From: CAYYVJ01 sp964475115
GTDB lineage: Bacteria; Bacillota; Clostridia; Lachnospirales; Lachnospiraceae
Direction of reading: 5' to 3'
Assembly: GCA_964475115.1 (NCBI GenBank)
Contig: CAYYVJ010000019.1
Span: 1 to 26,868, forward strand
DNA: 26,868 bases
Part shown: positions 1-7,923 of the stretch, piece by piece
Numbering within the stretch: position 1 is the first letter of the stretch
Layout: each line of letters begins with the position of its first letter
Program-made: the position numbers and the translations under genes
The notes under the pieces: model-generated
What the model was told of the DNA's origin: nothing
What the model saw: only the letters and a program-made list of their open reading frames with translations
Database searches by the model: none

Positions 1-48
1 ACCCCACGGGTATGAACCGTGTGCTCTAGCCAACTGAGCTATTCCGCC
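1..48 (-). tRNA. tRNA-Met (CAT), 3' part cut off by window edge
   Basis: Read on the minus strand, the sequence has acceptor arm GGCGGAA, D arm GCTC/GAGC and a 5-bp anticodon stem CACGG/CCGTG around loop TTCATAC, so the anticodon is CAT. The variable loop, T arm and 3' acceptor strand lie outside the window. A CAT anticodon can also belong to initiator tRNA or to Ile2 with modified C. The GGCGGAA start and elongator-like arms favour elongator Met. It lies 44 nt downstream of tRNA-Val and is probably co-transcribed with it. Confidence 0.9.
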
Positions 49-92
49 AAATTATCTGTAATAGATAGTTAACGACAATCTATTATGTCGTA

Positions 93-165
93 TGGGACCT
101 ACAGGGTTCGAACCTGTGACCCCCTGCTTGTAAGGCAGGTGCTCTCCCAGCTGAGCTAAGATCCC
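93..165 (-). tRNA. tRNA-Val (TAC)
   Basis: This is a complete 73-nt cloverleaf on the minus strand. The acceptor stem is GGGATCT/AGGTCCC, the D arm GCTC/GAGC, the anticodon stem CCTGC/GCAGG around loop CTTACAA (anticodon TAC), and the T arm contains GGTTCGAACC. The discriminator base is A at 93, and no encoded CCA follows. It is the first gene after a consensus promoter and precedes tRNA-Met. Confidence 0.97.
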
Positions 166-195
166 ACAATGTGGTCACATCTGACCTGCCTTGAT

Positions 196-224
196 AGTAT
201 AATATTAAAAGTTTAAATTGTCAA
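196..224 (-). promoter_or_regulatory. Promoter of the tRNA-Val/tRNA-Met operon
   Basis: On the minus strand there is a perfect -35 TTGACA (224-219), a 17-nt spacer and -10 TATACT (201-196), about 30 nt before tRNA-Val. This near-consensus vegetative promoter fits a stable RNA operon. Confidence 0.8.
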
Positions 225-227
225 CAC

Positions 228-256
228 TTTTCAAAAAAATTTTATAATGTTATAAT
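228..256 (+). promoter_or_regulatory. Probable promoter of the lipid kinase gene
   Basis: TTTTCA (228-233), a 17-nt spacer and TATAAT (251-256) lie upstream of the gene starting at 325. A second TATAAT at 243-248 offers an alternative start. The region is shared back to back with the tRNA promoter. Confidence 0.5.
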
Positions 257-324
257 GTCGATTATAAATCTAAATAAGACACAAAAATTTACCGTGTAAT
301 TAAAAAAACACAGATTGGAGTTTT

Positions 325-1251
325 ATGTTACATTTTATTGTAAATCCTCTATCTGGTTCTGGAAAAGGGCAAGATTATTGGGACGAAATACACGAATTTT
401 TAATAAAAGAAAAAATAGGGTTTGAAGTTTCATTTACTAAGTTTCATGGACATGCCACTGAAATTGCTACTAATATTTCAAGTTCTGCAGATTCCACGCA
501 TATGAAAACGATTGTGGTCTTAGGTGGAGATGGTACTTTAAACGAGGTGATTAACGGATTATTTTCTACAGAACACGTCACAATAGGTTATATCCCCACT
601 GGCTCTGGAAATGATTTTTCAAGAAGTATGCAAATCTCAAAAAATTGTATGAAGGCTTTAGAAATAATTTTACATCCGAAAACATATACATACATAGATT
701 ATGGTATTATCAAAAGTGGTAATTCCAAACGGAATTTTGTAGTAAGTGCAGGAATGGGTTATGACGCAAGCATTGCACACAACGCCCTTAAATCAAAATT
801 AAAAAAATATTTAAATAAAGTAAGACTTGGTAAGCTTACATACCTTTTTATAGGAGTAAAACAACTGATTCTTTCTAATAATTCTCCTGCACACATTACG
901 ATAGATTCTACTATTAAATTAGATATGAAAAAAATGCTATTTGCATCGATCCACATACAAAAGTATGAGGGCGGAGGATTCCCTTTTGCTCCTAGCGCCG
1001 ACCCTACTGACGGAAAATTAGAAGTATGTGTGTTTCATGACTCATCTAAATTAAAGTATGCCTTTTTACTAGTATCTTCTTTATTTGAAAAACATGCTAC
1101 GTTTAAAGGTGTAGACATCTACTCCTGTAAATCTGTTACCATTGATTCAGATGTAGAGAATTCAATTCATACAGATGGGGAAGATTTTGGATTTCTAAAA
1201 AGCGTATCAATTAACTCTTCTAGTGACAAAATACGTTTTATAACCAATTGA
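325..1251 (+). CDS. Diacylglycerol kinase family lipid kinase (YegS/BmrU type)
   Basis: This 308-aa protein shows the catalytic-domain signature of the DAGK family: an N-terminal NPLSGSGKG loop (residues 7-15) and the nucleotide-binding GGDGT motif at 67-71, followed by GSGNDF. The family phosphorylates diacylglycerol or related lipids with ATP at the inner face of the membrane; the exact substrate cannot be read from sequence. The length is typical of soluble bacterial members. The ATG at 325 follows a TTGGAG ribosome binding site. The next gene, a PAP2-type phosphatase on the same strand with its own promoter, would catalyse the reverse kind of reaction, so the pair may set the balance of phosphatidic acid and diacylglycerol or recycle undecaprenol or diacylglycerol. 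That coupling is inferred from position. Confidence 0.88.
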   Translation: MLHFIVNPLSGSGKGQDYWDEIHEFLIKEKIGFEVSFTKFHGHATEIATNISSSADSTHMKTIVVLGGDGTLNEVINGLFSTEHVTIGYIPTGSGNDFSRSMQISKNCMKALEIILHPKTYTYIDYGIIKSGNSKRNFVVSAGMGYDASIAHNALKSKLKKYLNKVRLGKLTYLFIGVKQLILSNNSPAHITIDSTIKLDMKKMLFASIHIQKYEGGGFPFAPSADPTDGKLEVCVFHDSSKLKYAFLLVSSLFEKHATFKGVDIYSCKSVTIDSDVENSIHTDGEDFGFLKSVSINSSSDKIRFITN

Positions 1252-1301
1252 TTTTTTATCGTACAAAAATATTAACAATTTCTTAATTCTAATGTTTTTG
1301 G

Positions 1302-1330
1302 TTGTTTCGGTATTTTGTCTATGCTATAAT
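1302..1330 (+). promoter_or_regulatory. Promoter of the PAP2-family gene
   Basis: TTGTTT (1302-1307), a 17-nt spacer and TATAAT (1325-1330) form an acceptable vegetative promoter about 50 nt before the TTG start. The gene can therefore be transcribed independently of the lipid kinase. Confidence 0.6.
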
Positions 1331-1381
1331 TTGTGAAAACATTCAAATACAATTAGTCCTATACTGAAAGGTGGAATTATC

Positions 1382-2032
1382 TTGAAGGATTTCCTAAAAA
1401 AATATAAACACGGATGGGTTTTTTCCTATATCTTTGTCTATCTATTTTGGTTTGCATATTTAGAGAAAAACATTGTCCATTATACAAATGTAAGTATTCC
1501 TTTAGATGATATTATTCCATTTGCAGAAATTTTTATTATACCTTATATGCTTTGGTTTGCTTATGTCGCAATTGGAATTTTTTATTTTTTCTTCTATTCT
1601 AAGGAAGAATTTTATAAAATAACTGCATTTCTATTTATTGGAATGACCATTTGCTTAATCATATTTACAATATGGCCAAGTGGACAAAATTTACGTCCTA
1701 CCTTTATAGGAAGAAATAATATTTTTACTAACATGGTTCGTTTTATTTACAGGGCAGATACTTCTACCAATGTATTTCCAAGTATCCATGTATATAATTC
1801 GATTGGTGTTCATCTTGCACTTCGTAACAACGAAACATTAAAAAAGAATAAGATTCTTATGATTTCTTCATTTATACTTATGCTCTCCATTTGCTTATCC
1901 ACTGTATTTTTAAAGCAACACTCTGTATTAGATGGCTTCGGCGGTATCGCATTAAGTATTGTTATGTATAAGCTAGTGTACAAAACGGAACACTCTTTTA
2001 TACTAGGCAAGTTCAAACAACAATTTGATTAA
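1382..2032 (+). CDS. PAP2-superfamily membrane phosphatase
   Basis: This 216-aa protein has about five to six hydrophobic membrane segments. The PAP2 motifs visible are FPSIH at 132-136 (motif 2, with its histidine) and the KQHSVLD stretch with H180 and D184 (motif 3). The classical first motif (KxxxxxxRP) is represented only loosely by the GQNLRP region near 101-106. The family dephosphorylates lipid phosphates such as phosphatidic acid or undecaprenyl pyrophosphate; some relatives are inositol-phosphotransferase-like. The TTG start at 1382 is supported by AAAGGTGG upstream, and there is no better ATG. The gene ends at a strong bidirectional terminator. Confidence 0.82.
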   Translation: MKDFLKKYKHGWVFSYIFVYLFWFAYLEKNIVHYTNVSIPLDDIIPFAEIFIIPYMLWFAYVAIGIFYFFFYSKEEFYKITAFLFIGMTICLIIFTIWPSGQNLRPTFIGRNNIFTNMVRFIYRADTSTNVFPSIHVYNSIGVHLALRNNETLKKNKILMISSFILMLSICLSTVFLKQHSVLDGFGGIALSIVMYKLVYKTEHSFILGKFKQQFD

Positions 2033-2052
2033 CAAGTTCCTACAAATAAAAG

Positions 2053-2090
2053 AAGTGTTTATTGGTGCTTTATCGCTCCAATAAACACTT
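2053..2090. terminator. Bidirectional intrinsic terminator between convergent genes
   Basis: A perfect 13-bp stem (2053-2065 with 2078-2090, AAGTGTTTATTGG and its complement) encloses a 12-nt loop. T-rich sequence follows on the plus strand. It can end both the PAP2 gene and the glycosyltransferase operon, whose last stop codon is 5 nt away. Confidence 0.85.
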
Positions 2091-2094
2091 TTAT

Positions 2095-3120
2095 TTAGTT
2101 AAATCCAAAGAACTTTTGAGTTACCTTATAACCAAATTCAGAAACTTTACGACCACCTTTTCCTGGAAGGTTCATAGTACGTCCCATAAATCCATAACGC
2201 AAGCGTAAATATAATCGATAATCCTTTTTCTTTAAATACTTCCAAAGCTCCTTCTTCTTTTCCAGATTTTCTTCTGTTCCAGAACGGATAAGCATAATAG
2301 AGGAAACTACCATCATAATTTCCAAATACTGTTTCATATAATGTCTTAATTTTTTTGAAGGGATTAACTTCGAGTCATATAAATCATAAGCATCAATAAT
2401 GGCTTGAGTTACTCGAATCTGTTGATCAATTCTCGAAATCATTACTTTTTCATTCACTGACTGATCATCCCTACCAATAAAATATCGATAGAAATTAACA
2501 TTTAAATAACACAAAGTCTTAACATGTGGCAAGGGATAATAAACGAAGATGTTATCCACATAGAAAGTATGCTTTGGCAATTCTAATCCACAATCTAGCA
2601 AAAGTTGTGTTCTATAAATAACCGAATGCATTAAAATATATTTCCCTTTTATAAAGTTCTTAATTTGATCCCAAGCAAGAAATTGTTTTTCTGGAATCGT
2701 TGTCTTATAGCTCATTACCTTTTTGCGTTTTACTCCATCTTTTTCATATACAAAGTTGGAGATCAACATATCTAAATCTTTTCCTTCTGTTACAACTTCT
2801 CTGAGTAAGTTTAAGATTTCTAAATATGCACTCTCATTTACCCAGTCATCACTATCTACCACCTTAAAATAGACTCCTGTAGCATTTCTAAAGCCTGTAT
2901 TAACAGCTTCTCCGTGCCCTCCATTTTCCTGATGAATGGCTTTTACAATGGTGGGGTTTTCTTTCACTAACCGTTCTGCTATTTCAGCAGTGTTATCTTT
3001 CGAACCGTCATTCACTATTATAATTTCTACTTCTTCTCCACCTGCAAGTAACGTTTTAATACAATGTTCCATATAGTCCTGCGAATTATAGCATGGAACT
3101 GCAATGGTCAATAATTTCAT
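2095..3120 (-). CDS. Family 2 glycosyltransferase
   Basis: This 341-aa protein starts with the GT-A fold signature IAVPCYNSQDYMEHCI and IIVNDGSKDNT, and has the acidic DXD-type motif VDSDD at residues 88-92, which binds the metal-nucleotide sugar. No transmembrane anchor is obvious, so it probably acts at the cytoplasmic face of the membrane on a lipid-linked acceptor. The start is supported by AGGAGG 8 nt upstream. It lies 20 nt downstream of the UDP-galactopyranose mutase gene in the same operon, which makes a galactofuranose transferase a reasonable guess. The domain itself does not reveal donor or acceptor. Confidence 0.88.
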   Translation of the reverse strand: MKLLTIAVPCYNSQDYMEHCIKTLLAGGEEVEIIIVNDGSKDNTAEIAERLVKENPTIVKAIHQENGGHGEAVNTGFRNATGVYFKVVDSDDWVNESAYLEILNLLREVVTEGKDLDMLISNFVYEKDGVKRKKVMSYKTTIPEKQFLAWDQIKNFIKGKYILMHSVIYRTQLLLDCGLELPKHTFYVDNIFVYYPLPHVKTLCYLNVNFYRYFIGRDDQSVNEKVMISRIDQQIRVTQAIIDAYDLYDSKLIPSKKLRHYMKQYLEIMMVVSSIMLIRSGTEENLEKKKELWKYLKKKDYRLYLRLRYGFMGRTMNLPGKGGRKVSEFGYKVTQKFFGFN

Positions 3121-3140
3121 GAATCTTCCTCCTGTAAAAT

Positions 3141-4289
3141 CTATCCAATAATAGAATCTGCAAGCAACAAAGCTTTTTCTACGATAGCATCAATATTATA
3201 GTATTTATATTCTGCCAAACGTCCTAACAAATATACCTTTTTATGTTCCTTAAATAGCTGTTCATACTTTTGGTACAAAGCCAAGTTTTCTGCATTTACA
3301 ATGGAATAGTATGGTATTTCCTTGCTATTGTCAGTATAAGGTATCGGATACTCTTTCATAATGGTTGTAGAATCTTTTTTTGTCTGTCCTGTTAATTTTT
3401 TAAATTCTGTAATACGTGTATATTCTTCACTAACGGTATAGTTTACGACCGCTTTCTCTTGCCAACTATCTACTTCATAATGTTCAAATCTAAAGTCAAG
3501 AGAGCGATAAGGCAATCTACCAAATTTACAATCAAAAAATTCATCGATCGGACCAGTATAGATGACTTTACCATTATAAGGCTTACCTTCATAATGAATC
3601 TGCCCTTCCTTTATGGTTAGCACTTCCTTTGCATCTCTATCTAGCTCAATTGTAATGCCCGGATGATCTAATAACTTTTCAACCAAACTCCTATATCCTT
3701 CTTTGGGCATCCCTTGATAAGTGTCCCCAAAATAACCATTATCATAAGATATCAGTACGGGAACTCTTCCTGTAACAGATGAATCAATCTCTTCTGGTTT
3801 TTGCCCCCATTGCTTCATCGTGTACTGCAAAAAGATATTCTTATAAACATAATCTGCAATTGACTTAATATCTTCGTCTTCTTGCTCCATAAGTGATAAA
3901 ATAGGAACCCTACTAGCAAATCCAAAAGTATCAATTAGTTTTTTTTCTAAGTATTCTGCTTTTTCTTTATCATACACTAGTTTTAAAGTATTTAGATTAA
4001 AGGGTACTGGAATCATCTGTCCATGAACATTTGCAACCACTTCATGTTTAAATGAATGCCACTCTGTAAATCTAGATAAATACTCATATACTCTTTCTGT
4101 ATTTGTATGAAAGATATGTGGTCCATATTGATGTATGAAAATACCATGTTCATCATATAGATCATAGCAATTCCCTGCTATATGATTTCTTTTTTCTATC
4201 ACCAATACTTTTTCGTTTCCTCGTTCCGCTAGCTCTCTTGCTACTGTAGCACCTGCAAATCCACAGCCTACAATAATACTATTATACAT
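3141..4289 (-). CDS. glf: UDP-galactopyranose mutase
   Basis: Converts UDP-galactopyranose to UDP-galactofuranose, the precursor for galactofuranose in surface glycans, using reduced FAD. The protein is 382 aa from the chosen start. The FAD-binding GCGFAG is at residues 8-13, followed by VLVIEKRNHIAGNCYD and YGPHIFHT, both typical of the family. I choose ATG 4289 because AGGAG at 4305-4301 is 11 nt upstream. A GTG at 4301 would overlap that ribosome binding site. The start overlaps the end of the upstream CPBP gene by 8 nt, so translation is probably coupled. Downstream is a glycosyltransferase, consistent with a small galactofuranose-glycan operon. Confidence 0.93.
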   Translation of the reverse strand: MYNSIIVGCGFAGATVARELAERGNEKVLVIEKRNHIAGNCYDLYDEHGIFIHQYGPHIFHTNTERVYEYLSRFTEWHSFKHEVVANVHGQMIPVPFNLNTLKLVYDKEKAEYLEKKLIDTFGFASRVPILSLMEQEDEDIKSIADYVYKNIFLQYTMKQWGQKPEEIDSSVTGRVPVLISYDNGYFGDTYQGMPKEGYRSLVEKLLDHPGITIELDRDAKEVLTIKEGQIHYEGKPYNGKVIYTGPIDEFFDCKFGRLPYRSLDFRFEHYEVDSWQEKAVVNYTVSEEYTRITEFKKLTGQTKKDSTTIMKEYPIPYTDNSKEIPYYSIVNAENLALYQKYEQLFKEHKKVYLLGRLAEYKYYNIDAIVEKALLLADSIIG

Positions 4290-5175
4290 TTTCCAATACA
4301 CTCCTGTCTATGCTTATTTCCTTTGGATTAACATGTCTTCTCATCCACATTGTCAAAACAATGGTCACACATAAAAATACAATTGTTATAAGACTAAACA
4401 CCACTGAATTGCTAAAAAAGCTTTGTTCTTCTATCACTTCTGTCAAAAAGATAGAGACTGAATTGGCAGCTATATGAAACAAGATAGGAGCCCAAATCGA
4501 TTTATACTTTTCATAAACGTATGCTAATAATAGACCAATTATGAATGCATAAAGGCCTTGAACTACATTCAAATGAAAAAGACCAAAAAACAAAGCGGAT
4601 ACTACAATTGCAATCTCTGTTTTCATATATCCACGCAATCTTTTATATACAATTCCTCTAAATAATAACTCTTCTAAAATCGGAACAATAATAGCTACTG
4701 AAATAATTTGAAGGAGAATTCCCCCTCCATAAATAGCCTCTGCTACTTCAAGAAATCCTGGAAACAATTCAATAAGCCCACTTATGCTTATCAAATTATT
4801 TATTCCAATACAGCTTGCAATCCCTAATATTATTACAGGAATATATAGTTTGTATTCTAATGGTTCATAGGATATTTCTCCATTTATAATAGTTTCTCTC
4901 TTTTTATCTTTCTTCATTAAAAAATAACAAATAGGCATTGTTATAACAGCTGCTATCACAGTAAATAGCATGGCATACCTATAATATAGTTCATAAATCT
5001 TTGCTTCCATTTCTGCCAAGTCCAATCCACCACTATAACCTGCTTCTATTCCAACCATTATCCCTATAAATATCATAGCGATGACCCCAATTACAAGACT
5101 AATTGTAAAATAAACGATTGGCATATAAATTACACGCCAAATTTTCAAAAAAATATTTTCTTTCTTCATTTTCAT
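4282..5175 (-). CDS. CPBP-family intramembrane metalloprotease (CAAX/Abi type)
   Basis: This 297-aa polytopic membrane protein has about eight hydrophobic segments. The family's catalytic motifs are all present in order: EELLFRG (E168, E169, R173), FGLFH (F197, H201) and HIAAN (H234, N238). Bacterial members act in maturation or immunity of secreted peptides or have unknown substrates; nothing like a bacteriocin gene lies nearby. The ribosome binding site GGGGAG is only 3 nt from the first ATG and 9 nt from the second at 5169, so the true start may be two codons later. It is the first gene of the operon with glf and the glycosyltransferase. Confidence 0.87.
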   Translation of the reverse strand: MKMKKENIFLKIWRVIYMPIVYFTISLVIGVIAMIFIGIMVGIEAGYSGGLDLAEMEAKIYELYYRYAMLFTVIAAVITMPICYFLMKKDKKRETIINGEISYEPLEYKLYIPVIILGIASCIGINNLISISGLIELFPGFLEVAEAIYGGGILLQIISVAIIVPILEELLFRGIVYKRLRGYMKTEIAIVVSALFFGLFHLNVVQGLYAFIIGLLLAYVYEKYKSIWAPILFHIAANSVSIFLTEVIEEQSFFSNSVVFSLITIVFLCVTIVLTMWMRRHVNPKEISIDRSVLENV

Positions 5176-5274
5176 TCTCTCCCCTTTTTTGTTTTTCTCA
5201 TCTCATCTACAGCAATATAATAACATAATCCTTATGAATTTTCATCTTAATTTTTCCCTTAAGAATTAAAATCA

Positions 5275-5303
5275 TTGACAAAAATAAGCGCAAGCAATAT
5301 ACT
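5275..5303 (+). promoter_or_regulatory. fabH promoter
   Basis: A perfect -35 TTGACA (5275-5280), a 17-nt spacer and -10 TATACT (5298-5303) lie 31 nt before the fabH start. The -10 box is inside the palindromic operator at 5297-5321. Confidence 0.85.
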
Positions 5304-5321
5304 TTGATTATCAAAGTATAT
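5297..5321 (+). promoter_or_regulatory. FabT-like operator over the fabH promoter
   Basis: A perfect 25-bp palindrome with 12-bp arms around one central T. Its centre reads ACTTTGATTATCAAAGT, and the TTTGATTATCAAA core is the one known for FabT, the MarR-family repressor of fatty acid synthesis in lactic acid bacteria. It covers the -10 box and the transcription start, so bound protein should repress. The regulator itself is not in this window. Confidence 0.75.
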
Positions 5322-5334
5322 GGTGGTATAGAAA

Positions 5335-6300
5335 ATGACAACGACAAGAATTATTGGTACAGGTAGTTATCTACCTTCGACCATACTTTCAAATGAACAC
5401 TTATCTACAATTGTAGATACAAATGATGAATGGATTAGAGAAAGAACAGGAATAGAAGAAAGAAGAATTGCAACTACTGAAACAACTTCTTCTATGGCTT
5501 CTGCTGCTGCTATTTTAGCACTTGAAGATTCCAAGATTCCTGCAGAAGATATTGATCTTATTATAGTAGCAACTTTTACACCAGATAGTAGTATGCCTAG
5601 TGTGGCATGCCAAGTGCAGGGAAGTATAGGTGCCGTTCATGCAGTATGTTTTGACTTAAACGCCGCTTGTTCTGGTTTTTTATTTGCCTTAACGACCGCA
5701 CATGCATATATTTCTGCCGGAATATATAAAAATGCTTTAATTATTGGAGCAGAATCTCTTTCTAGGGCAGTGGATTGGACTGATCGAGCTACCTGTGTAC
5801 TCTTTGGAGATGGTGCAGGAGCAGCTGTCCTATCCAAGGATTCGGTGGGACTGATAGGTAGCCTCTTAGGCTCTGATGGCGGGAAAGGTGATGTATTAAC
5901 TTATTTTAATCAAATGACAAAAAATCTATTTGATAAGGAAGCAAGGAAAAACACTTATATGCAAATGGATGGACAAGAAGTTTTCAAATTTGCAGTAAGG
6001 AAGGTACCTGAAAATATTTCTGCTCTCCTGCAGCAACATCATGTTAATATAGATAAAATAGATTATTTTATTCTTCATCAGGCAAACAAACGCATTATTC
6101 AATCTGTAGCCAAACGTTTAAATGTGGAAGAAAATAAATTCCCTATAAACTTAACTTATTGTGGCAATACCTCTGCTGCAAGTATTCCTATCCTATTAGA
6201 TGACTTTAATCGCAGTGGGCATTTAAAGAGAAATGATAGGATAATCTTATCCGGCTTTGGTGGCGGATTAACCTGGGGTTCATGCCTACTTACATGGTAA
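5335..6300 (+). CDS. fabH: 3-oxoacyl-ACP synthase III (KAS III)
   Basis: Catalyses the first condensation of type II fatty acid synthesis, joining an acyl-CoA primer to malonyl-ACP in the cytoplasm. The protein is 321 aa, the usual length, and has the complete catalytic triad: Cys112 in NAACSGF, His248 in ILHQAN and Asn278 in YCGNTS, followed by the C-terminal GFGGGLTWGS. GGTGG is 10 nt before the ATG. It stands alone here, with no other fab or acc genes, under a FabT-like operator, so it belongs to the fatty acid regulon but is detached from the main cluster. thyA follows 85 nt later with its own promoter. Confidence 0.96.
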   Translation: MTTTRIIGTGSYLPSTILSNEHLSTIVDTNDEWIRERTGIEERRIATTETTSSMASAAAILALEDSKIPAEDIDLIIVATFTPDSSMPSVACQVQGSIGAVHAVCFDLNAACSGFLFALTTAHAYISAGIYKNALIIGAESLSRAVDWTDRATCVLFGDGAGAAVLSKDSVGLIGSLLGSDGGKGDVLTYFNQMTKNLFDKEARKNTYMQMDGQEVFKFAVRKVPENISALLQQHHVNIDKIDYFILHQANKRIIQSVAKRLNVEENKFPINLTYCGNTSAASIPILLDDFNRSGHLKRNDRIILSGFGGGLTWGSCLLTW

Positions 6301-6327
6301 TCAACTTGCATGGCAGAAAATCTCATA

Positions 6328-6356
6328 TTCCAAATTCGAGTAAAACATGGTATACT
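6328..6356 (+). promoter_or_regulatory. Probable thyA promoter (extended -10)
   Basis: TGG-TATACT (TATACT at 6351-6356) forms an extended -10 box, with a weak -35 TTCCAA at 6328-6333 and a 17-nt spacer. It places transcription start after the upstream in-frame ATG at 6347, supporting the shorter thyA start. Confidence 0.5.
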
Positions 6357-6385
6357 CTAAATACTATTATCAAGGAGGATTACCA

Positions 6386-7177
6386 ATGAGTTTAGCAGAT
6401 ACACAATATTTAAATATTGTAAAAAATGTAATTGATAACGGATACTATGACCAAAATCGTACAGGGATTGCAACATACAAACTACCTCATCAAATCATGC
6501 ATTTTGATTTAGAAAAGGAATTTCCTATTCTTACTACTAAATTTGTGGCTTTTTATACTGCTGTAAAAGAAATGCTCTGGATATGGCAATTACAAAGTAA
6601 TGATGTAAAAGTTTTACAAGATATGAAGTGCCATGTTTGGGATGAGTGGATGTTAGAAGACGGTACCATAGGAAAGGCTTATGGCTATCAAATAGCAAAA
6701 TATAAGCAATTAGACAATTTAATAGATACCCTTAAAAACAATCCTCAAGACCGCAGAATGATAGTAACTCTTTGGAATATAGAAGATTCACCAGAGATGG
6801 CATTACTTCCTTGTGCCTTTCAAACTATTTGGGATGTAACTGATGGCCGTTTAAATTGTATGCTTGTTCAAAGAAGTGGAGATTTGGGTCTAGGAATACC
6901 ATTTAATACAGCTCAGTATGCTGTACTGACTCATTTAATTGCACAGGTAACAAATCTTAAACCAGGGATTCTTACCCACATAATTAATAATGCTCATGTT
7001 TACGAAAATCACATAGATGCAATGAAGCTTCAATTAGCTAAAGCTGATCAAGCATTGCCTGCACCCAAATTATTAATTAACCCTGATATAAAAGATTTTT
7101 ATGATTTTAAACCAAATGATATCAAATTAGATGACTATAAACATTTAGGTAAAATAAGTATGGAAGTTGCAGTATAA
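6386..7177 (+). CDS. thyA: Thymidylate synthase (ThyA type)
   Basis: Methylates dUMP to dTMP using methylene-tetrahydrofolate. The protein is 263 aa from the ATG at 6386, chosen because AAGGAGG lies just upstream; the 13 extra codons back to 6347 would run through the promoter. Visible motifs are the phosphate-binding RR at 123-124, the nucleophile Cys143 in LPCAFQ, RSGDLGLGIPFN at 163-174 (dUMP binding) and HVYENH. The residue after the cysteine is Ala, where many ThyA proteins have His. No dihydrofolate reductase gene is adjacent. Transcription probably ends before the TPP riboswitch, although no strong terminator is visible there. Confidence 0.94.
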   Translation: MSLADTQYLNIVKNVIDNGYYDQNRTGIATYKLPHQIMHFDLEKEFPILTTKFVAFYTAVKEMLWIWQLQSNDVKVLQDMKCHVWDEWMLEDGTIGKAYGYQIAKYKQLDNLIDTLKNNPQDRRMIVTLWNIEDSPEMALLPCAFQTIWDVTDGRLNCMLVQRSGDLGLGIPFNTAQYAVLTHLIAQVTNLKPGILTHIINNAHVYENHIDAMKLQLAKADQALPAPKLLINPDIKDFYDFKPNDIKLDDYKHLGKISMEVAV

Positions 7178-7226
7178 TTTTTTGTCTTGACTTTACCATT
7201 GTTTTTAGATATATTTACAATAACTT

Positions 7227-7320
7227 TATAAGAGCTAGGGGAGCCTTTGGCTGAGAAAATGTATTTTACATTGACCCTCACTACTTGAACCGGCTAGTAC
7301 CGGCGTAAGGAAGCATTATT
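7227..7320 (+). promoter_or_regulatory. TPP riboswitch (THI element)
   Basis: The conserved pieces appear in order: AGGGGAGCC, GGCTGAGA, GACCCTC, CTTGAACCGGC, the short stem CCGG-CTAGTA-CCGG and CGTAAGGAAGC. This matches the thiamine pyrophosphate aptamer with a variable P3 extension (7258-7273). It precedes thiT. TPP binding should turn the transporter off through the hairpin at 7342-7374. Confidence 0.93.
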
Positions 7321-7341
7321 TTACTTACTATTTAGTAGTCC

Positions 7342-7374
7342 CCTCCTAAAACATTTTTTAAGGAGGATTTTTTT
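7342..7374 (+). terminator. thiT expression platform: terminator that also hides the ribosome binding site
   Basis: CCTCCT (7342-7347) pairs with AGGAGG (7361-7366), the thiT Shine-Dalgarno, with extra A/T pairs in the stem. Seven T (7368-7374) run up to the ATG at 7375. The hairpin can therefore act as a terminator, as an SD mask, or both. The aptamer strand AGGGGA (7237-7242) could instead pair with TCCCCT (7339-7344), a plausible anti-hairpin; that alternative is inferred. Confidence 0.65.
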
Positions 7375-7923
7375 ATGTCTAATTTTTTTGCAACACGAAA
7401 GCAACTAGTTTTTTGTGCACTTGCTATAGCTCTTGCTATGGTAACTTCATACCTGAAGGTATTTGAAATGCCTATGGGTGGTTCTATCACTTTATTTAGT
7501 ATGATGTTTATTTCCCTGATTGGTTATTGGTATGGATTAAAAATCGGTCTCGTTACAGGTATTGCTTATGGAATATTGCAACTAATCATAGATCCATATG
7601 TTATCACTATACCTCAGATGTTAACCGATTACCCTCTTGCCTTTGGTGCACTAGGTCTCTCAGGTATTTTTGCCAATGCAAAATACGGATTAATAAAAGG
7701 ATACATAGTTAGCGTACTTGGAAGATATTTCTTTGCCTTTCTTTCAGGTTTAATCTTCTTTGCTGAATATGCAGAAGGAAGTGGAATGAGCGCTCCCGTA
7801 TATTCTCTAGCATACAATGGAGGCTATTTATTAGCTGAAGCTGTTATTACCATTATCCTAATATCACTTCCACCGGTATCAAACGCTTTAGAACAGGTCA
7901 AAAAGATAGCTTTGGAAAAATAA
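7375..7923 (+). CDS. thiT: Thiamine ECF transporter substrate-binding subunit ThiT
   Basis: This 182-aa protein has six hydrophobic segments, the size and shape of ECF S components. The C-terminal AYNGGYLLAEAV stretch and the PMGGSITLFSM segment match the thiamine-specific ThiT family. It captures thiamine from outside and works with a shared EcfT/EcfA/EcfA' energising module encoded elsewhere, since none is in the window. The TPP riboswitch directly upstream independently supports thiamine as substrate. The ribosome binding site AAGGAGG at 7360-7366 is part of the regulatory hairpin. The gene ends 21 nt before the first assembly gap. Confidence 0.94.
   Translation: MSNFFATRKQLVFCALAIALAMVTSYLKVFEMPMGGSITLFSMMFISLIGYWYGLKIGLVTGIAYGILQLIIDPYVITIPQMLTDYPLAFGALGLSGIFANAKYGLIKGYIVSVLGRYFFAFLSGLIFFAEYAEGSGMSAPVYSLAYNGGYLLAEAVITIILISLPPVSNALEQVKKIALEK

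Noticed and set aside
5176..5334. Toxin or bacteriocin peptide gene next to the CPBP protease
   Set aside because: The CPBP (Abi) family made me look for a small peptide gene, but no frame with a ribosome binding site exists in the intergenic DNA.
6347..6385. Longer N terminus for thymidylate synthase
   Set aside because: The ATG at 6347 overlaps the probable promoter, and a strong AAGGAGG serves the ATG at 6386.
7527..7712. 61-codon frame within thiT on the same strand
   Set aside because: It is a shifted frame inside a clear thiT gene and has no ribosome binding site.
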